Assembly (NCBI GenBank): GCA_965249685.1
Contig: CBDFMN010000003.1
Span: 2,356,001 to 2,420,000, forward strand
Reading direction: 5' to 3'
Length of the DNA: 64,000 nt
DNA from: RH-AL1 sp965249685
Lineage (GTDB): Bacteria > Pseudomonadota > Alphaproteobacteria > Rhizobiales > Beijerinckiaceae
Shown: piece after piece, positions 55,882-64,000 of the stretch
Position numbering within the stretch: position 1 is the stretch's first letter
Layout: the number at the start of each line of letters is the position of its first letter
Notes under the pieces: model-generated
What the model was told of the DNA's origin: nothing
Database searches by the model: none
Seen by the model: only the letters and a program-made list of their open reading frames with translations
Translations under genes and position numbers: made by a program

Positions 55882-57032
55882 GGTGGTGCGATGCCGGTGA
55901 CGGCCGGCGGGATCTGATCGACGGCGGCAGTCCCGGTCTCGGGCACGCCGTCCGGCCGCGCCGCCTCGCCGTGCTCGGGGGCGGGCCACAGGCCGCGCGG
56001 CCGCACGAGCATGATGCCAATCATCGCCAGCGCGATCATCAGCTGGCGCAGGATGGAGGCGTCGAGCCGCCCGTCCGTCATCTGCTGCAGCGGGCCTGCC
56101 ACGTAGCGCAGCACCTCGGGCAGGGCGGCCAGGAGAAACGCGCCCACGATCACGCCCGGCAGATGGCCGAGGCCGCCGAGCACGATCATCGCGACGATCA
56201 TGATCGACTCCTGCAAGCTGAAGGATTCCGGCGAGATGAAGCCCTGGAACCCGGCGAAGATCACGCCCGAGACGCCGCCGAATGTGGCGCCCATGCCGAA
56301 GGCGAGAAGCTTCATGTTGCGGGTGTTGACGCCCATCGCCTTGGCCGCGACCTCGTCCTCGCGGATCGCCATCCAGGCCCGGCCGATGCGGCTGCGCTCG
56401 AGCCGCGAGCAGACGAGGATTGCCAGCGCGACGACGGCGAGGAGGAGGTAGCAATAGTTCGTCACCTTGGGGATCGTCACGCCGAGCACGTCGTGGCTTT
56501 GCCCCAGCGACAGGCCGAACAGGTTGATGTCGTCGATGCCGGCGATGCCCATAGGGCCGTTGCTGACGTTGAAGGGGGCGTCGAGGTTGTTCATGAACAC
56601 CCGGACGATCTCGCCAAAGCCCAGCGTGACGATGGCCAGGTAGTCGCCGCGCAGCTTCAGCGTCGGCGCCCCGAGCAGCACGCCGACGCTGCCGGCGACC
56701 AGCGCGCCGAGCGGGAGGGCGACCCAGAAGGGCGTGTGCAGCCCGTTGGGGAAGAGCGCCGCCAGCGCCGGGAAGTTGTCGGTGAGCTGCGAGGAGGCGA
56801 GCAGCGCGAACAGATAGGCGCCGACCGCGTAGAAAGCGATGTAGCCGAGGTCGAGCAGGCCGGCAAAGCCAACTACGATGTTGAGGCCCAATGCCAGCAG
56901 CACGTAGAGCAACGACGTGTCGATGATGCGCACCCAGGCGTTGCCGACCAGTTGCGCCAGCAACGGCAGCGCGAGGAGGCCGACCCCGGCGAGGAGACCG
57001 GAGAGGAGCTTGTTGCGCGCGAGAGCGACCAC
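55878..57032 (-). CDS. livM: Branched-chain amino acid ABC transporter permease LivM
   Basis: 384 residues from a GTG at 57032, eight bases after the livH stop. About ten membrane segments; family motifs are LGLNIVVGFAGLLDLGYIAF, GDYLAIVTLGFGEIVRVF and AMGVNTRNMKLLAFGMGATF, FGGVSGVIFAGFQGFISPES. A much longer open frame upstream overlaps livH and is not coding. Hydrophilic tail of about 30 residues at the C-terminus. Confidence 0.9.
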   Translation of the reverse strand: MVALARNKLLSGLLAGVGLLALPLLAQLVGNAWVRIIDTSLLYVLLALGLNIVVGFAGLLDLGYIAFYAVGAYLFALLASSQLTDNFPALAALFPNGLHTPFWVALPLGALVAGSVGVLLGAPTLKLRGDYLAIVTLGFGEIVRVFMNNLDAPFNVSNGPMGIAGIDDINLFGLSLGQSHDVLGVTIPKVTNYCYLLLAVVALAILVCSRLERSRIGRAWMAIREDEVAAKAMGVNTRNMKLLAFGMGATFGGVSGVIFAGFQGFISPESFSLQESIMIVAMIVLGGLGHLPGVIVGAFLLAALPEVLRYVAGPLQQMTDGRLDASILRQLMIALAMIGIMLVRPRGLWPAPEHGEAARPDGVPETGTAAVDQIPPAVTGIAPP

Positions 57033-57040
57033 GGGGCGCC

Positions 57041-57964
57041 CTAGGCGCGGTCGGCCACGCGCTCGCCGAGTAGCCCCTGCGGGCGCACGGTAAGCACGAG
57101 GATCAGCACGATGAAGGCGAAGATGTCCTGGTATTGGCTGCCGAGGACGCCGCCCGTGAGTGCGCCGATATAACCGGCGCCGAACGCCTCGATGAGGCCG
57201 AGCAGCACCCCGCCCAGCATCGCGCCGGGCAGGTTGCCGATGCCGCCGAAGACCGCCGCGGTGAAGGCCTTGAGGCCGGGCAGGAACCCCATGGCATGCT
57301 GCACCGAGCCGTAGTTCGCCGCGTACATGAGGCCGGCCAGCGCCGCCAGCGCCGCGCCGATGACGAAGGTCGCCGAGATGACCAGGTCGGGCCGCACGCC
57401 CATCAGGGCGGCGACGCGCGGGTTCTCGGCGGTGGCACGCATCGCGCGGCCGAGCTTGGTGCGGTTGATGAGCAGCATCAGGCCGGCGAGCGTCAGGGCC
57501 GTGACGACCAGAATGAGCACCTGGACCGTGTTGATTACCGCGCCGCCGATGTCGAAGGTCCGCGCGTCGAGCAGTTGCGGGTAGGGTTTGGGACTCGGTT
57601 TCCAGATGATCATCGCCACGGTCTGTAGCAGCAGGGACACGCCCATGGACGTGATGAGGGGCGCCAGCCGCGGCGCGTTGCGGAGCGGCCTGTAGGCGAC
57701 CTTCTCGATGACGAAGTTGAGGCTGCAGCAGACCACGACCGCGCAGGCGAGCGAAATAAGCATCACGAGCCAGCCGGGCAGCCCCGAATCGGCGAGCGCA
57801 GTGACGACGGTCCAGCTCGTCATCGCGCCGACCATCAGGACGTCCCCGTGCGCGAAATTGATGAGGTTGATGATGCCGTAGACCATCGTGTAGCCGAGGG
57901 CGATCAGCGCATAGACGCTCCCGAGCACCAGGCCGTTGATGATCTGCTGGATGAATGTGTCCAC
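57041..57964 (-). CDS. livH: Branched-chain amino acid ABC transporter permease LivH
   Basis: 307 residues with about eight membrane segments. Start FIQQIINGLVLGSVYALIAL, then GIINLINFAHGDVLMVGAM, AMRATAENPRVAALMGV and GGIGNLPGAMLGGVLLGLIE are LivH landmarks. First gene of the minus-strand livHMGF operon; its promoter should lie between 57965 and 58227, divergent from the VOC gene. Confidence 0.94.
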   Translation of the reverse strand: MDTFIQQIINGLVLGSVYALIALGYTMVYGIINLINFAHGDVLMVGAMTSWTVVTALADSGLPGWLVMLISLACAVVVCCSLNFVIEKVAYRPLRNAPRLAPLITSMGVSLLLQTVAMIIWKPSPKPYPQLLDARTFDIGGAVINTVQVLILVVTALTLAGLMLLINRTKLGRAMRATAENPRVAALMGVRPDLVISATFVIGAALAALAGLMYAANYGSVQHAMGFLPGLKAFTAAVFGGIGNLPGAMLGGVLLGLIEAFGAGYIGALTGGVLGSQYQDIFAFIVLILVLTVRPQGLLGERVADRA

Positions 57965-58227
57965 GCCGGTTCTTTCGATGGTCTGCCGCTTCCGCGCGGG
58001 CCGAGCGCTCGCAGGCTGCGCCGTCCCCGTCCCGCTTGCATAGCCTGATTCCTTCGGGTGTCTCTCGCGGCCGCAGCAAAGACCCTGCCATCGGCGCGAC
58101 CGGCGGCTGGTCCAGCGCGGGAGGCGCGACGAGCGAGGCTGCCTTCCGCGGCTGTTCCTCCCGCGTCGACCGGGCGTATAAACCTCCGCCCGGAGCGCGC
58201 GCTCCCTTCCGATCCGAGGCTCCGCCG

Positions 58228-58641
58228 ATGCCGTCGCTTTTTCATATGGCCTACCACGTCACCGACCTCGACGCGGCGCGGCGCTTCTACGGCGACGTCC
58301 TCGGCTGCCGGGAAGGCCGCAGCAGCGAGACCTGGATCGACTTCGATTTCTTCGGTCACCAGATCTCGCTGCATCTCGGCAAGCCGTTCGAGACCACGCG
58401 CACAGGCCATGTCGGTGACCACAGGGTCATGATGCCCCATATCGGCGTGGTGCTCGGCCTGGACGACTGGTTCGCCCTCGCCGACCGCCTGAAGCGGGCC
58501 GGCACCCCCTTCGACATTCCTCCCGTCGTGCGCTTCGAGGGAGAGCCGGGCGAGCAGCGCACGATGTTCCTCTTCGACCCGAGCGGCAACCCGATCGAGG
58601 TCAAGGGCTTCAACGACAGCGCGAGCGTCTTCGCCCGCTAA
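58228..58641 (+). CDS. VOC family (glyoxalase/dioxygenase superfamily) protein
   Basis: 137 residues, a single pair of VOC modules. LFHMAYHVTDLDAARRFYGD with the metal His, a middle MPHIGVVLGLDDWFALAD and the end FLFDPSGNPIEVKGFND with Glu give the typical metal-site pattern. It resembles the glyoxalase-like dioxygenase subgroup with ETWIDFDFFGHQIS. Reaction unknown. Divergent from the liv operon. Confidence 0.88.
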   Translation: MPSLFHMAYHVTDLDAARRFYGDVLGCREGRSSETWIDFDFFGHQISLHLGKPFETTRTGHVGDHRVMMPHIGVVLGLDDWFALADRLKRAGTPFDIPPVVRFEGEPGEQRTMFLFDPSGNPIEVKGFNDSASVFAR

Positions 58642-58699
58642 CCGGCGCGACCGCGAGGCAGCAGGCGCGGAACCTGCGGCCTGGCTTGGCACGCCGCCC

Positions 58700-59476
58700 T
58701 CAAAACTCAGGAAAATCCACGCCCGAATACCGCGCGCACGCGGCGATCAGCGCGTCCTGCCGAGCGGGGTCGCGCGTTCCGGCATGCGGCTTGCGGCGCT
58801 GCCGGTGGTAGAAATATTCGCCGGAGACGGAGGCCGCAGGGTCCTCGCTCGCCGCCAGCCAGACCTGCGTGCGGTGCCCCTGGTCGAGGTCGCCGGTCGC
58901 GCGCGGGCCGCTCATCTTGGTCGCGACCCAGCCAGGCTCCAGCGCGTTGGCGCGCACGTCGGGCCAGCGGCGCGCGACCGCGAAGGCCAGCAGCACGTCG
59001 TGCAGCTTGGTGTCGCTGTAAGCCTGGTTGCCGCGCCAGGGCCGCCGCGCCCAGGCGAGATCGTCGAGGCTCGGGTCGCCGCGCCGGTGGAGCTCCGAGC
59101 TGACGTAGACCAGCCGCTTCGGCCGGGCGATCAGCGCCGTGAGGACATAGGGCGCCAGCGTGTTGACCGCGAAGACGTGAGACACGCCCTCCGCCGTCGC
59201 GAGCCGCTGCCGTTCGCGGTAGCCGACGCCGGCGTTGTGGATCACGGCGTCGAAGGCCCCGAGGGCGTTGACCGCTGCGGCGAGCCGCTTTGTCTCCTCG
59301 AGGCTCGCGAGATCGCCCGTCAGCACCGCCTCGGCCTCCGGCACGGCCGCGGACGCGGTGCGGGCACGTTCGGCGTTGCGGGCATGCAGCACCACGCGAT
59401 GGCCCTGTTCGACGAGGAGTTGCGCCGCCATGCGACCGAGGCCGTCCGATGATCCCGTAATGAAGACGCGCGCCAT
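58700..59476 (-). CDS. SDR family oxidoreductase (retinol dehydrogenase/WWOX-like subgroup)
   Basis: 258 residues from the ATG at 59476. TGSSDGLG 7-14, HNAG 80-83 (His for the usual Asn), S127 (VYVSSELH), Y153/K157 (YSDTK). The SELH and LDDL...W stretches are typical of the subgroup related to daunorubicin C-13 ketoreductase and retinol dehydrogenases. Longer upstream frame on this strand is non-coding. Converges on the VOC gene. Confidence 0.9.
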   Translation of the reverse strand: MARVFITGSSDGLGRMAAQLLVEQGHRVVLHARNAERARTASAAVPEAEAVLTGDLASLEETKRLAAAVNALGAFDAVIHNAGVGYRERQRLATAEGVSHVFAVNTLAPYVLTALIARPKRLVYVSSELHRRGDPSLDDLAWARRPWRGNQAYSDTKLHDVLLAFAVARRWPDVRANALEPGWVATKMSGPRATGDLDQGHRTQVWLAASEDPAASVSGEYFYHRQRRKPHAGTRDPARQDALIAACARYSGVDFPEF

Positions 59477-59556
59477 GCTTATCCTCGCCAAACAGCCCGA
59501 TAGGCCGGCGCAAGGCGGCCGGTTTACCCTCCCTCGCGCACCGCAAGGGAAAGACG

Positions 59557-59874
59557 ATGAAGCGCCTCCGACCTCTCGCCACGCTCCTGCCCCTCGCCGC
59601 GATCCTCGCGGGCTCCGCCTGGCTCGCGCCGGGCGCCGGAGCAGCCGACTTCGACGGCCGCCGCATCCCCCGGGTTCGCCAGCTTCCGCCTCCGCCACCG
59701 CCACTGGAGGTGATCGAATCCCCGGACGTGCCGATCTATACGCGCCCGGTCGTCGGCTTCTACGCCTACCCCTACGACTACGGCGTGCCGCCCTCGCGGT
59801 TCCTGCGCGGCGAGCCGGCCGCCGACGAGCCCTATATCGTCCGCGACGACCCGCATGGAGTCGCGGTGCGCTAG
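59557..59874 (+). CDS. Small secreted proline-rich hypothetical protein
   Basis: 105 residues. A signal peptide (MKRLRPLATLLPLAAILAGS, cleaved near AGAADF) precedes a polyproline stretch (QLPPPPPPLEV) and an aromatic, tyrosine-rich segment (FYAYPYDYGVPPSRF). No family is recognised. The composition suggests an envelope-exposed or periplasmic protein. Divergent from the SDR gene, with 80 bp between starts. Confidence 0.7.
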   Translation: MKRLRPLATLLPLAAILAGSAWLAPGAGAADFDGRRIPRVRQLPPPPPPLEVIESPDVPIYTRPVVGFYAYPYDYGVPPSRFLRGEPAADEPYIVRDDPHGVAVR

Positions 59875-60135
59875 GACAAGGCTGGGCAGATAGACCTTAA
59901 CGGTAGCCTCTGCGCTTGACCCGCGTCTTTCCAACGCATCATGGCGAGCGGAAATCGTCATCGTTGGGAACGCGTGCGCTCTTCGCGCCGGAGCGACGCC
60001 CCGCATCGATGCGCCAAAATCCCGAAAAACAGCGAGCGTGACGCCTACGAAGCGAAAGCGCGCGGGCGTCTTGCCGCGTCGCCCATCAGCCTGTAGGCCC
60101 CCGAATTGCATGTCGGCGGCTCATAGGAGTTTTTG

Positions 60136-61737
60136 ATGAATCGTAGAAAAGTTTTGCTTGGCGTGGGGTCCCTTGGCGCCGCTGGCCTGTTGGATCTGCG
60201 CTCGGCCTGGGCGGCGGAGAAGGACACGCTCGTCATCGCCATCGGCGACACGATCAACAGCCTGGACATCCAGCGCGCCGGCACCAACCGCCCGGCCTAC
60301 CAGATCGCGATCAACTGCTACGACCGGCTCCTCAGCTTCGGCACCGCGACCGACGGCTCCGGCGGCATCGATTCCGACTACCAGAAGCTGCGCGGCGAGC
60401 TGGCCGAGAGCTGGCAGGTGGCCGAGGACGGCCTCTCCGTCACCTTCAAGCTCAAGCCAGACGCCAAGTTCGCCGACGGCACACCCGTCACCGCCGACGA
60501 CGTCAAGTGGTCGCTCGACCGTGCCGTGTCCATCGGCGGCTTCCCGACCGGCCAGTTCGCCATCGGGCGGATGACCAGGCCGGAGCAGTTCGAGGTGCTC
60601 GACCCGCACACGGTCAAGGTGACGTTCCCCGTGAAGTCGAAGCTTTCGCTGCCAGACTTCGCCGTGCCGCTGGCCATCATCTACAATTCCAAGGTGGCCA
60701 GGGCGCACGCGACAGCGGCCGACCCGTGGGCGGCGGAGTACACCCACCGCAACACGATCGGCTCCGGCGGCTTCAAGGTGGAGCGCTGGGACCCGGGTCA
60801 GCAGCTGGTCTACACCCGCAACGATCATTACGGCAGCGGGCCGATGCCCAAGCTGCGCCGCGTGATCCTGCGCGAGATCCCCTCGAAGGCGACGCGGCGG
60901 GCGCTCGTCGAGCGCGGCGACGTGCAGATCGACTTCGACGTGCCCGGTAAGGACGCGCAGGAGCTGAAGGCGAACGGCAAGCTGAAGGTCGTGAGCTGGC
61001 CCGTCGTCAACACCGAGAACGTGCTGAGCCTCAACGTGACCTACGAGCCCTTCAAGGACAAGCGTGTGCGCCAGGCGATCGCCTGGGCGGTCCCCTACGA
61101 GCAGATCTTCGAGCAGGCGGCGTTCAACCAGGGCCGCAAGATGTTCGCTGGCCCGACCACGATCGACGCGGCCGTCTGGCCGGTGGCCTTCCCCTACACG
61201 ACCGATCTCGACAAGGCCAAGGCGCTGCTGGCGCAGACCGCCTATAAGGATGGGTTCGAGATGCCGCTCTCCATCGACATCAGCACGGCGGAGTGGAGCG
61301 AACCCTCCGCCCTCCTGGTCCAGGAGAGCCTGGCCAAGATCGGCATCAAGCTGACCATCGACCGCATCCCCGGCGCCAACTGGCGCACGCTCGCCCTGGC
61401 GCAAAAGAAGTTTCCGATGATCATCGACGGGTTCGGCGGCTGGCTCGATACGCCGGACTATTACTTCTACTGGTGCTACCTTAAGGGCAAGCTGTTCAAC
61501 GCCGCCAATTACGAGAACGCCGAGTTGGAGGCCTTGACGCAGAAGACCAGCAACATGGCGCAATCGGACCCCGACTACGCGCCGAGCATCAAGCGGATGA
61601 TCGCCATCGCCATCGACGAGGTGCCGCGCATCCCGCTGTGGCAGCCAGCCCTGTCCTCGGCAATGAGCAAGGACGTGGCAGGATACGAGTCCTGGTTCCA
61701 CCGCGGCGTCGACGTTCGTACCCTGGCGCTCAGCTGA
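60136..61737 (+). CDS. ABC transporter substrate-binding protein, dipeptide/oligopeptide type (family 5)
   Basis: 533 residues from the ATG at 60136 with TAGGAG eight bases upstream. The signal has a twin-arginine-like NRRKVLLG and a hydrophobic core ending AWAAEK. Family 5 landmarks are LRGELAESWQVAEDGLSVTF, FADGTPVTADDVKWSLDRAV, VLSLNVTYEPFKDKRVRQAI and IDEVPRIPLWQP. Delivers peptides or other small substrates to the DppBC permease encoded directly downstream. A TTG three bases earlier is an improbable start. Confidence 0.93.
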   Translation: MNRRKVLLGVGSLGAAGLLDLRSAWAAEKDTLVIAIGDTINSLDIQRAGTNRPAYQIAINCYDRLLSFGTATDGSGGIDSDYQKLRGELAESWQVAEDGLSVTFKLKPDAKFADGTPVTADDVKWSLDRAVSIGGFPTGQFAIGRMTRPEQFEVLDPHTVKVTFPVKSKLSLPDFAVPLAIIYNSKVARAHATAADPWAAEYTHRNTIGSGGFKVERWDPGQQLVYTRNDHYGSGPMPKLRRVILREIPSKATRRALVERGDVQIDFDVPGKDAQELKANGKLKVVSWPVVNTENVLSLNVTYEPFKDKRVRQAIAWAVPYEQIFEQAAFNQGRKMFAGPTTIDAAVWPVAFPYTTDLDKAKALLAQTAYKDGFEMPLSIDISTAEWSEPSALLVQESLAKIGIKLTIDRIPGANWRTLALAQKKFPMIIDGFGGWLDTPDYYFYWCYLKGKLFNAANYENAELEALTQKTSNMAQSDPDYAPSIKRMIAIAIDEVPRIPLWQPALSSAMSKDVAGYESWFHRGVDVRTLALS

Positions 61738-61738
61738 G

Positions 61739-62770
61739 ATGACGGGCGCGAGCGGCAAGCTGACCCTCGTGGGAGGCCGCGTCCTGCACGCGGTGCCGGC
61801 GCTGATCGGCATCATCATCGTGACCTTCCTGCTGACCCGCGCCCTGCCGGGCGACCCGGCGATCTACTTCGCCGGGCCGACCGCCGATGCCGAGACGATC
61901 GCTCAAGTGCGCCACGCGCTCGGCTTCGACCGCAGCATGCCGGTACAGTTCCTCGCCTACATCAACCAGCTCGTGCACGGCGACCTGGGTCAGGCGATCT
62001 CGACGGGCCAGAGCGTGAGCCACGAACTCATGGCCCGGCTGCCCGCCTCGCTCGAGCTGACGCTGACGGCCTTGGTCGTGGCGGTCGCTGTCGCCGTGCC
62101 GCTCGGCGTGCTGGCCGCGACGCGACCGGACAGTGCCGTGGACCATCTCTGCCGCCTTGTCGTGACCCTCGGCGTCTCCCTGCCGACCTTCTTCACCGGG
62201 TTGGCGCTGGTCTATGTGTTTTACTACAAGCTCGGCTGGGCGCCCGCGCCGATGGGGCGGCTCGACGTCCTCTATTCTCCACCCGTCGGCATCACCGGTT
62301 TCTACACGCTCGACGCGCTGCTCGCCGGCGACTTCGGGATCTTCCGGGCCGCGCTGGCGCAGCTGCTGCTGCCGGCCGCGACGCTGGCGCTGTTCACCCT
62401 GGCGCCGATCGCGCGGATGACGCGGGCCTCGATGCTGCAGGTGCTGGCGAGCGACTTCGTCCGCACCGCGCGCGCCGCCGGTCTGTCGCGTCGGCGCGTG
62501 CTGATGACCTATGCGTTTGGTAACGCGATGCTGCCCGTCCTCACCACGCTCGGCATGGTCTTCTCCTTCGTGCTCGGCGCCAACGTGCTCGTGGAGCGCG
62601 TCTTCGCCTGGCCGGGCATCGGCTCCTTCGCCATCGACGCGCTGGTCAGCTCGGACTATGCCGCGGTGCAGGGCTTCGTCCTGATGATGGCCGTGCTCTT
62701 CGTGCTCCTCAACCTCCTGGTGGACGTGATCTACACCTTGGTCGATCCCCGCATCAGCGTGCCGGCATGA
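61739..62770 (+). CDS. ABC transporter permease, DppB-like
   Basis: 343 residues with six membrane segments. The N-terminus LIGIIIVTFLLTRALPGDPA is the DppB/OppB hallmark; LSRRRVLMTYAFGNAMLPVL is the EAA-loop region. The start follows the previous stop by one base, so translation is coupled. Confidence 0.93.
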   Translation: MTGASGKLTLVGGRVLHAVPALIGIIIVTFLLTRALPGDPAIYFAGPTADAETIAQVRHALGFDRSMPVQFLAYINQLVHGDLGQAISTGQSVSHELMARLPASLELTLTALVVAVAVAVPLGVLAATRPDSAVDHLCRLVVTLGVSLPTFFTGLALVYVFYYKLGWAPAPMGRLDVLYSPPVGITGFYTLDALLAGDFGIFRAALAQLLLPAATLALFTLAPIARMTRASMLQVLASDFVRTARAAGLSRRRVLMTYAFGNAMLPVLTTLGMVFSFVLGANVLVERVFAWPGIGSFAIDALVSSDYAAVQGFVLMMAVLFVLLNLLVDVIYTLVDPRISVPA

Positions 62771-63651
62771 CGGACGTCCTTGCTCCCGGCGTCCGCACGA
62801 GCGCGGCAGCCCGCAACTGGCGCCACCTGCGCCACGTTCTGCGCGGCAACCCGCTGACGCTCGTCTCCTTCACCCTGTTCGTCCTGCTCGTGCTCACGGC
62901 CCTGCTCGGCCCGAGCCTGGTGCCCTTCTCGCCGCTCGCCAGCGATGCGGCCGAGGCGCTGAAACCGCCGTCGGCCGTGCACTGGTTCGGCACGGACAGC
63001 GTCGGGCGCGACGTGTTCTCCCGCGTGATCGTGGCGACGCGGCTCGACCTGCTGATCTCCGTCAGCGCCGTCGCGCTCTCGTTCGTCGTCGGCTCGATCA
63101 TCGGCTCGCTCGCCGGCTTCTACGGCGGCTGGACGGACCGGATCTCCGGCCGGCTGATCGACACGATCATGGCCTTTCCGCTGTTCGTGCTGGCGATGGG
63201 GATCGTCGCCGCGCTCGGCAACACGGTGGCCAACGTCGTCTACGCCACGGCCATCGTGAACCTGCCGTTCTACGCGCGTCTCGCGCGCACGGAGGTCATG
63301 GTGCGGCGCAACGCCGGCTTCGTCGTCGCCGCGCGGCTGTCGGGCAACGGCAGCCTGCGCATCCTCGCCACGCAGGTGTTCCCCAACATCCTGCCGCCGA
63401 TGATGGTGCAGATCTCGCTCAACCTCGGGTGGGCCATCCTCAACGCGGCCGGCCTGTCCTTCATCGGGCTCGGCGTACGCCCGCCGATGGCGGAATGGGG
63501 CATCATGGTCGCGGAAGGTGCCAATACGATCGTCTCGGGCGAGTGGTGGCTCGCCATCTTCCCGGGGTTGGCGTTGATGCTCGCCGTCTTCACGTTCAAC
63601 CTGCTGGGCGACGGCCTGCGCGACCTCGTCGATCCGCAGAGGCGCACGTGA
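62767..63651 (+). CDS. ABC transporter permease, DppC-like
   Basis: 294 residues with six membrane segments. FGTDSVGRDVFSRVIVATRL is the DppC/OppC signature, followed by GGWTDRISGRLIDTIMAFPL and an EAA-type loop, RLSGNGSLRILATQVFPNIL. The ATG overlaps the dppB-like stop (ATGA). Confidence 0.94.
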   Translation: MTDVLAPGVRTSAAARNWRHLRHVLRGNPLTLVSFTLFVLLVLTALLGPSLVPFSPLASDAAEALKPPSAVHWFGTDSVGRDVFSRVIVATRLDLLISVSAVALSFVVGSIIGSLAGFYGGWTDRISGRLIDTIMAFPLFVLAMGIVAALGNTVANVVYATAIVNLPFYARLARTEVMVRRNAGFVVAARLSGNGSLRILATQVFPNILPPMMVQISLNLGWAILNAAGLSFIGLGVRPPMAEWGIMVAEGANTIVSGEWWLAIFPGLALMLAVFTFNLLGDGLRDLVDPQRRT

Positions 63652-64000
63652 GCCTGCGCGCGGACCCGCCGCCCTCGGCCGTCACGGGCGCCCTCCTCGA
63701 TATCGACCAGGTGGCGGTGGAATTCGTCACCCGCAACGGACTCGTTCGAGCGGTGGACAAGGTCTCGTTCGCGCTCAATCGCGGCGAGACGATCGGCATC
63801 GTCGGGGAGTCGGGCAGCGGCAAGTCGGTCACCTCCTACGCCGTCCTGAAGATCCTCGATCGGGCCGGACGGATCGCCGGGGGCACGGTGTCCTTTGCCG
63901 GGCGCGACCTGACGCAAGCGTCGGAAGCGGCCATGCAAGGCGTGCGCGGTTCGGAGATCTCCATGATCTTCCAGAACCCGCGCGCCAGCCTCAACCCGAT
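63648..64000 (+). CDS. ABC transporter ATPase, DppD-like, 5' part (cut by window edge)
   Basis: About 117 residues are visible. GTG start overlaps the previous stop (GTGA). Walker A is GESGSGKS (IGIVGESGSGKSVTSYAV), and EISMIFQNPRASLNP is the Q-loop of oligopeptide-type ATPases. The rest of the gene, and probably a DppF-like partner, lies outside the window. Confidence 0.93.
   Translation, partial: MSLRADPPPSAVTGALLDIDQVAVEFVTRNGLVRAVDKVSFALNRGETIGIVGESGSGKSVTSYAVLKILDRAGRIAGGTVSFAGRDLTQASEAAMQGVRGSEISMIFQNPRASLNP

Noticed and set aside
60121..61818. 565-codon minus-strand ORF
   Set aside because: Antisense shadow of the family 5 binding protein gene.

Overview
The window is GC-rich DNA from an alphaproteobacterium, most plausibly a member of the Hyphomicrobiales (Rhizobiales). 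The clues are the IS66, IS630 and IS5/IS427 elements, the DUF3489-DUF2924-large serine recombinase trio beside a tRNA-Ser(GGA) gene, a manganese catalase with GlsB and DUF3891 stress genes, and complete branched-chain amino acid (liv) and dipeptide-type (dpp) ABC operons. No rRNA or CRISPR array was seen; one tRNA is present. The genus cannot be fixed from this sequence.

Layout. 0-8 kb: a GH15-type glycosidase (cut by the window edge) and an SDR enzyme, then an envelope and ion-homeostasis block (DUF2254, DUF1622, an MscS-type channel broken by two compensating frameshifts, a Pmp3/YqaE peptide, two tandem CaCA-family cation exchangers, DUF1003). 8.3-16.3 kb: an accessory island that opens with a frameshifted tyrosine recombinase. 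It carries a tightly coupled three-gene operon (PD-(D/E)XK/DUF559-like nuclease, putative winged-helix protein, 1056-residue double ATPase with a HerA-like C-terminal half) and closes with IS630 and IS66 wreckage. The operon is the best candidate in the window for an undescribed defence or DNA-processing system. 16.3-21.1 kb: a phenolic-lipid or polyketide cluster with a type III polyketide synthase, an ICMT-type methyltransferase and a DHA2 exporter, converging with two more methyltransferases. 21.2-23.5 kb: a truncated LysR gene, an SDR gene and a doubly inactivated IS5 element. 23.7-29.7 kb: a Tat-exported PLP-enzyme homologue with a VTT membrane protein, then an orphan solute-binding protein placed 8 bp upstream of a membrane GGDEF/EAL protein. 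30.1-37 kb: a dead IS630 element, an AraC/SDR/aldo-keto reductase locus, an HD-domain protein and a decayed ssu-type ABC transporter.

37.4-47.7 kb is a degraded integrated element. It lies between two diverged direct repeats of about 173 bp, the right copy abutting tRNA-Ser. It contains terminase genes (the large subunit with a 1-nt deletion), a truncated ParB-type protein, an apparently intact IS427-group insertion with CTAG target duplication, a truncated dCTP deaminase/dUTPase-like gene, an hsdR remnant and the DUF3489-DUF2924-recombinase module. 48-64 kb returns to an ordinary chromosomal backbone: Mn catalase, GlsB, DUF3891, a nucleoside deaminase, SDR genes, Ada, livHMGF, a VOC protein and the start of a dpp operon that runs off the right edge.

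Damage (frameshifts, in-frame stops, lost catalytic residues, truncations) is concentrated in the accessory stretches, whereas the metabolic operons are intact. This argues for real decay of mobile DNA rather than uniform sequencing error. The mscS indel pair sits outside the mobile regions and could be either. Functions are inferred from motif recognition by eye; no database search was possible.
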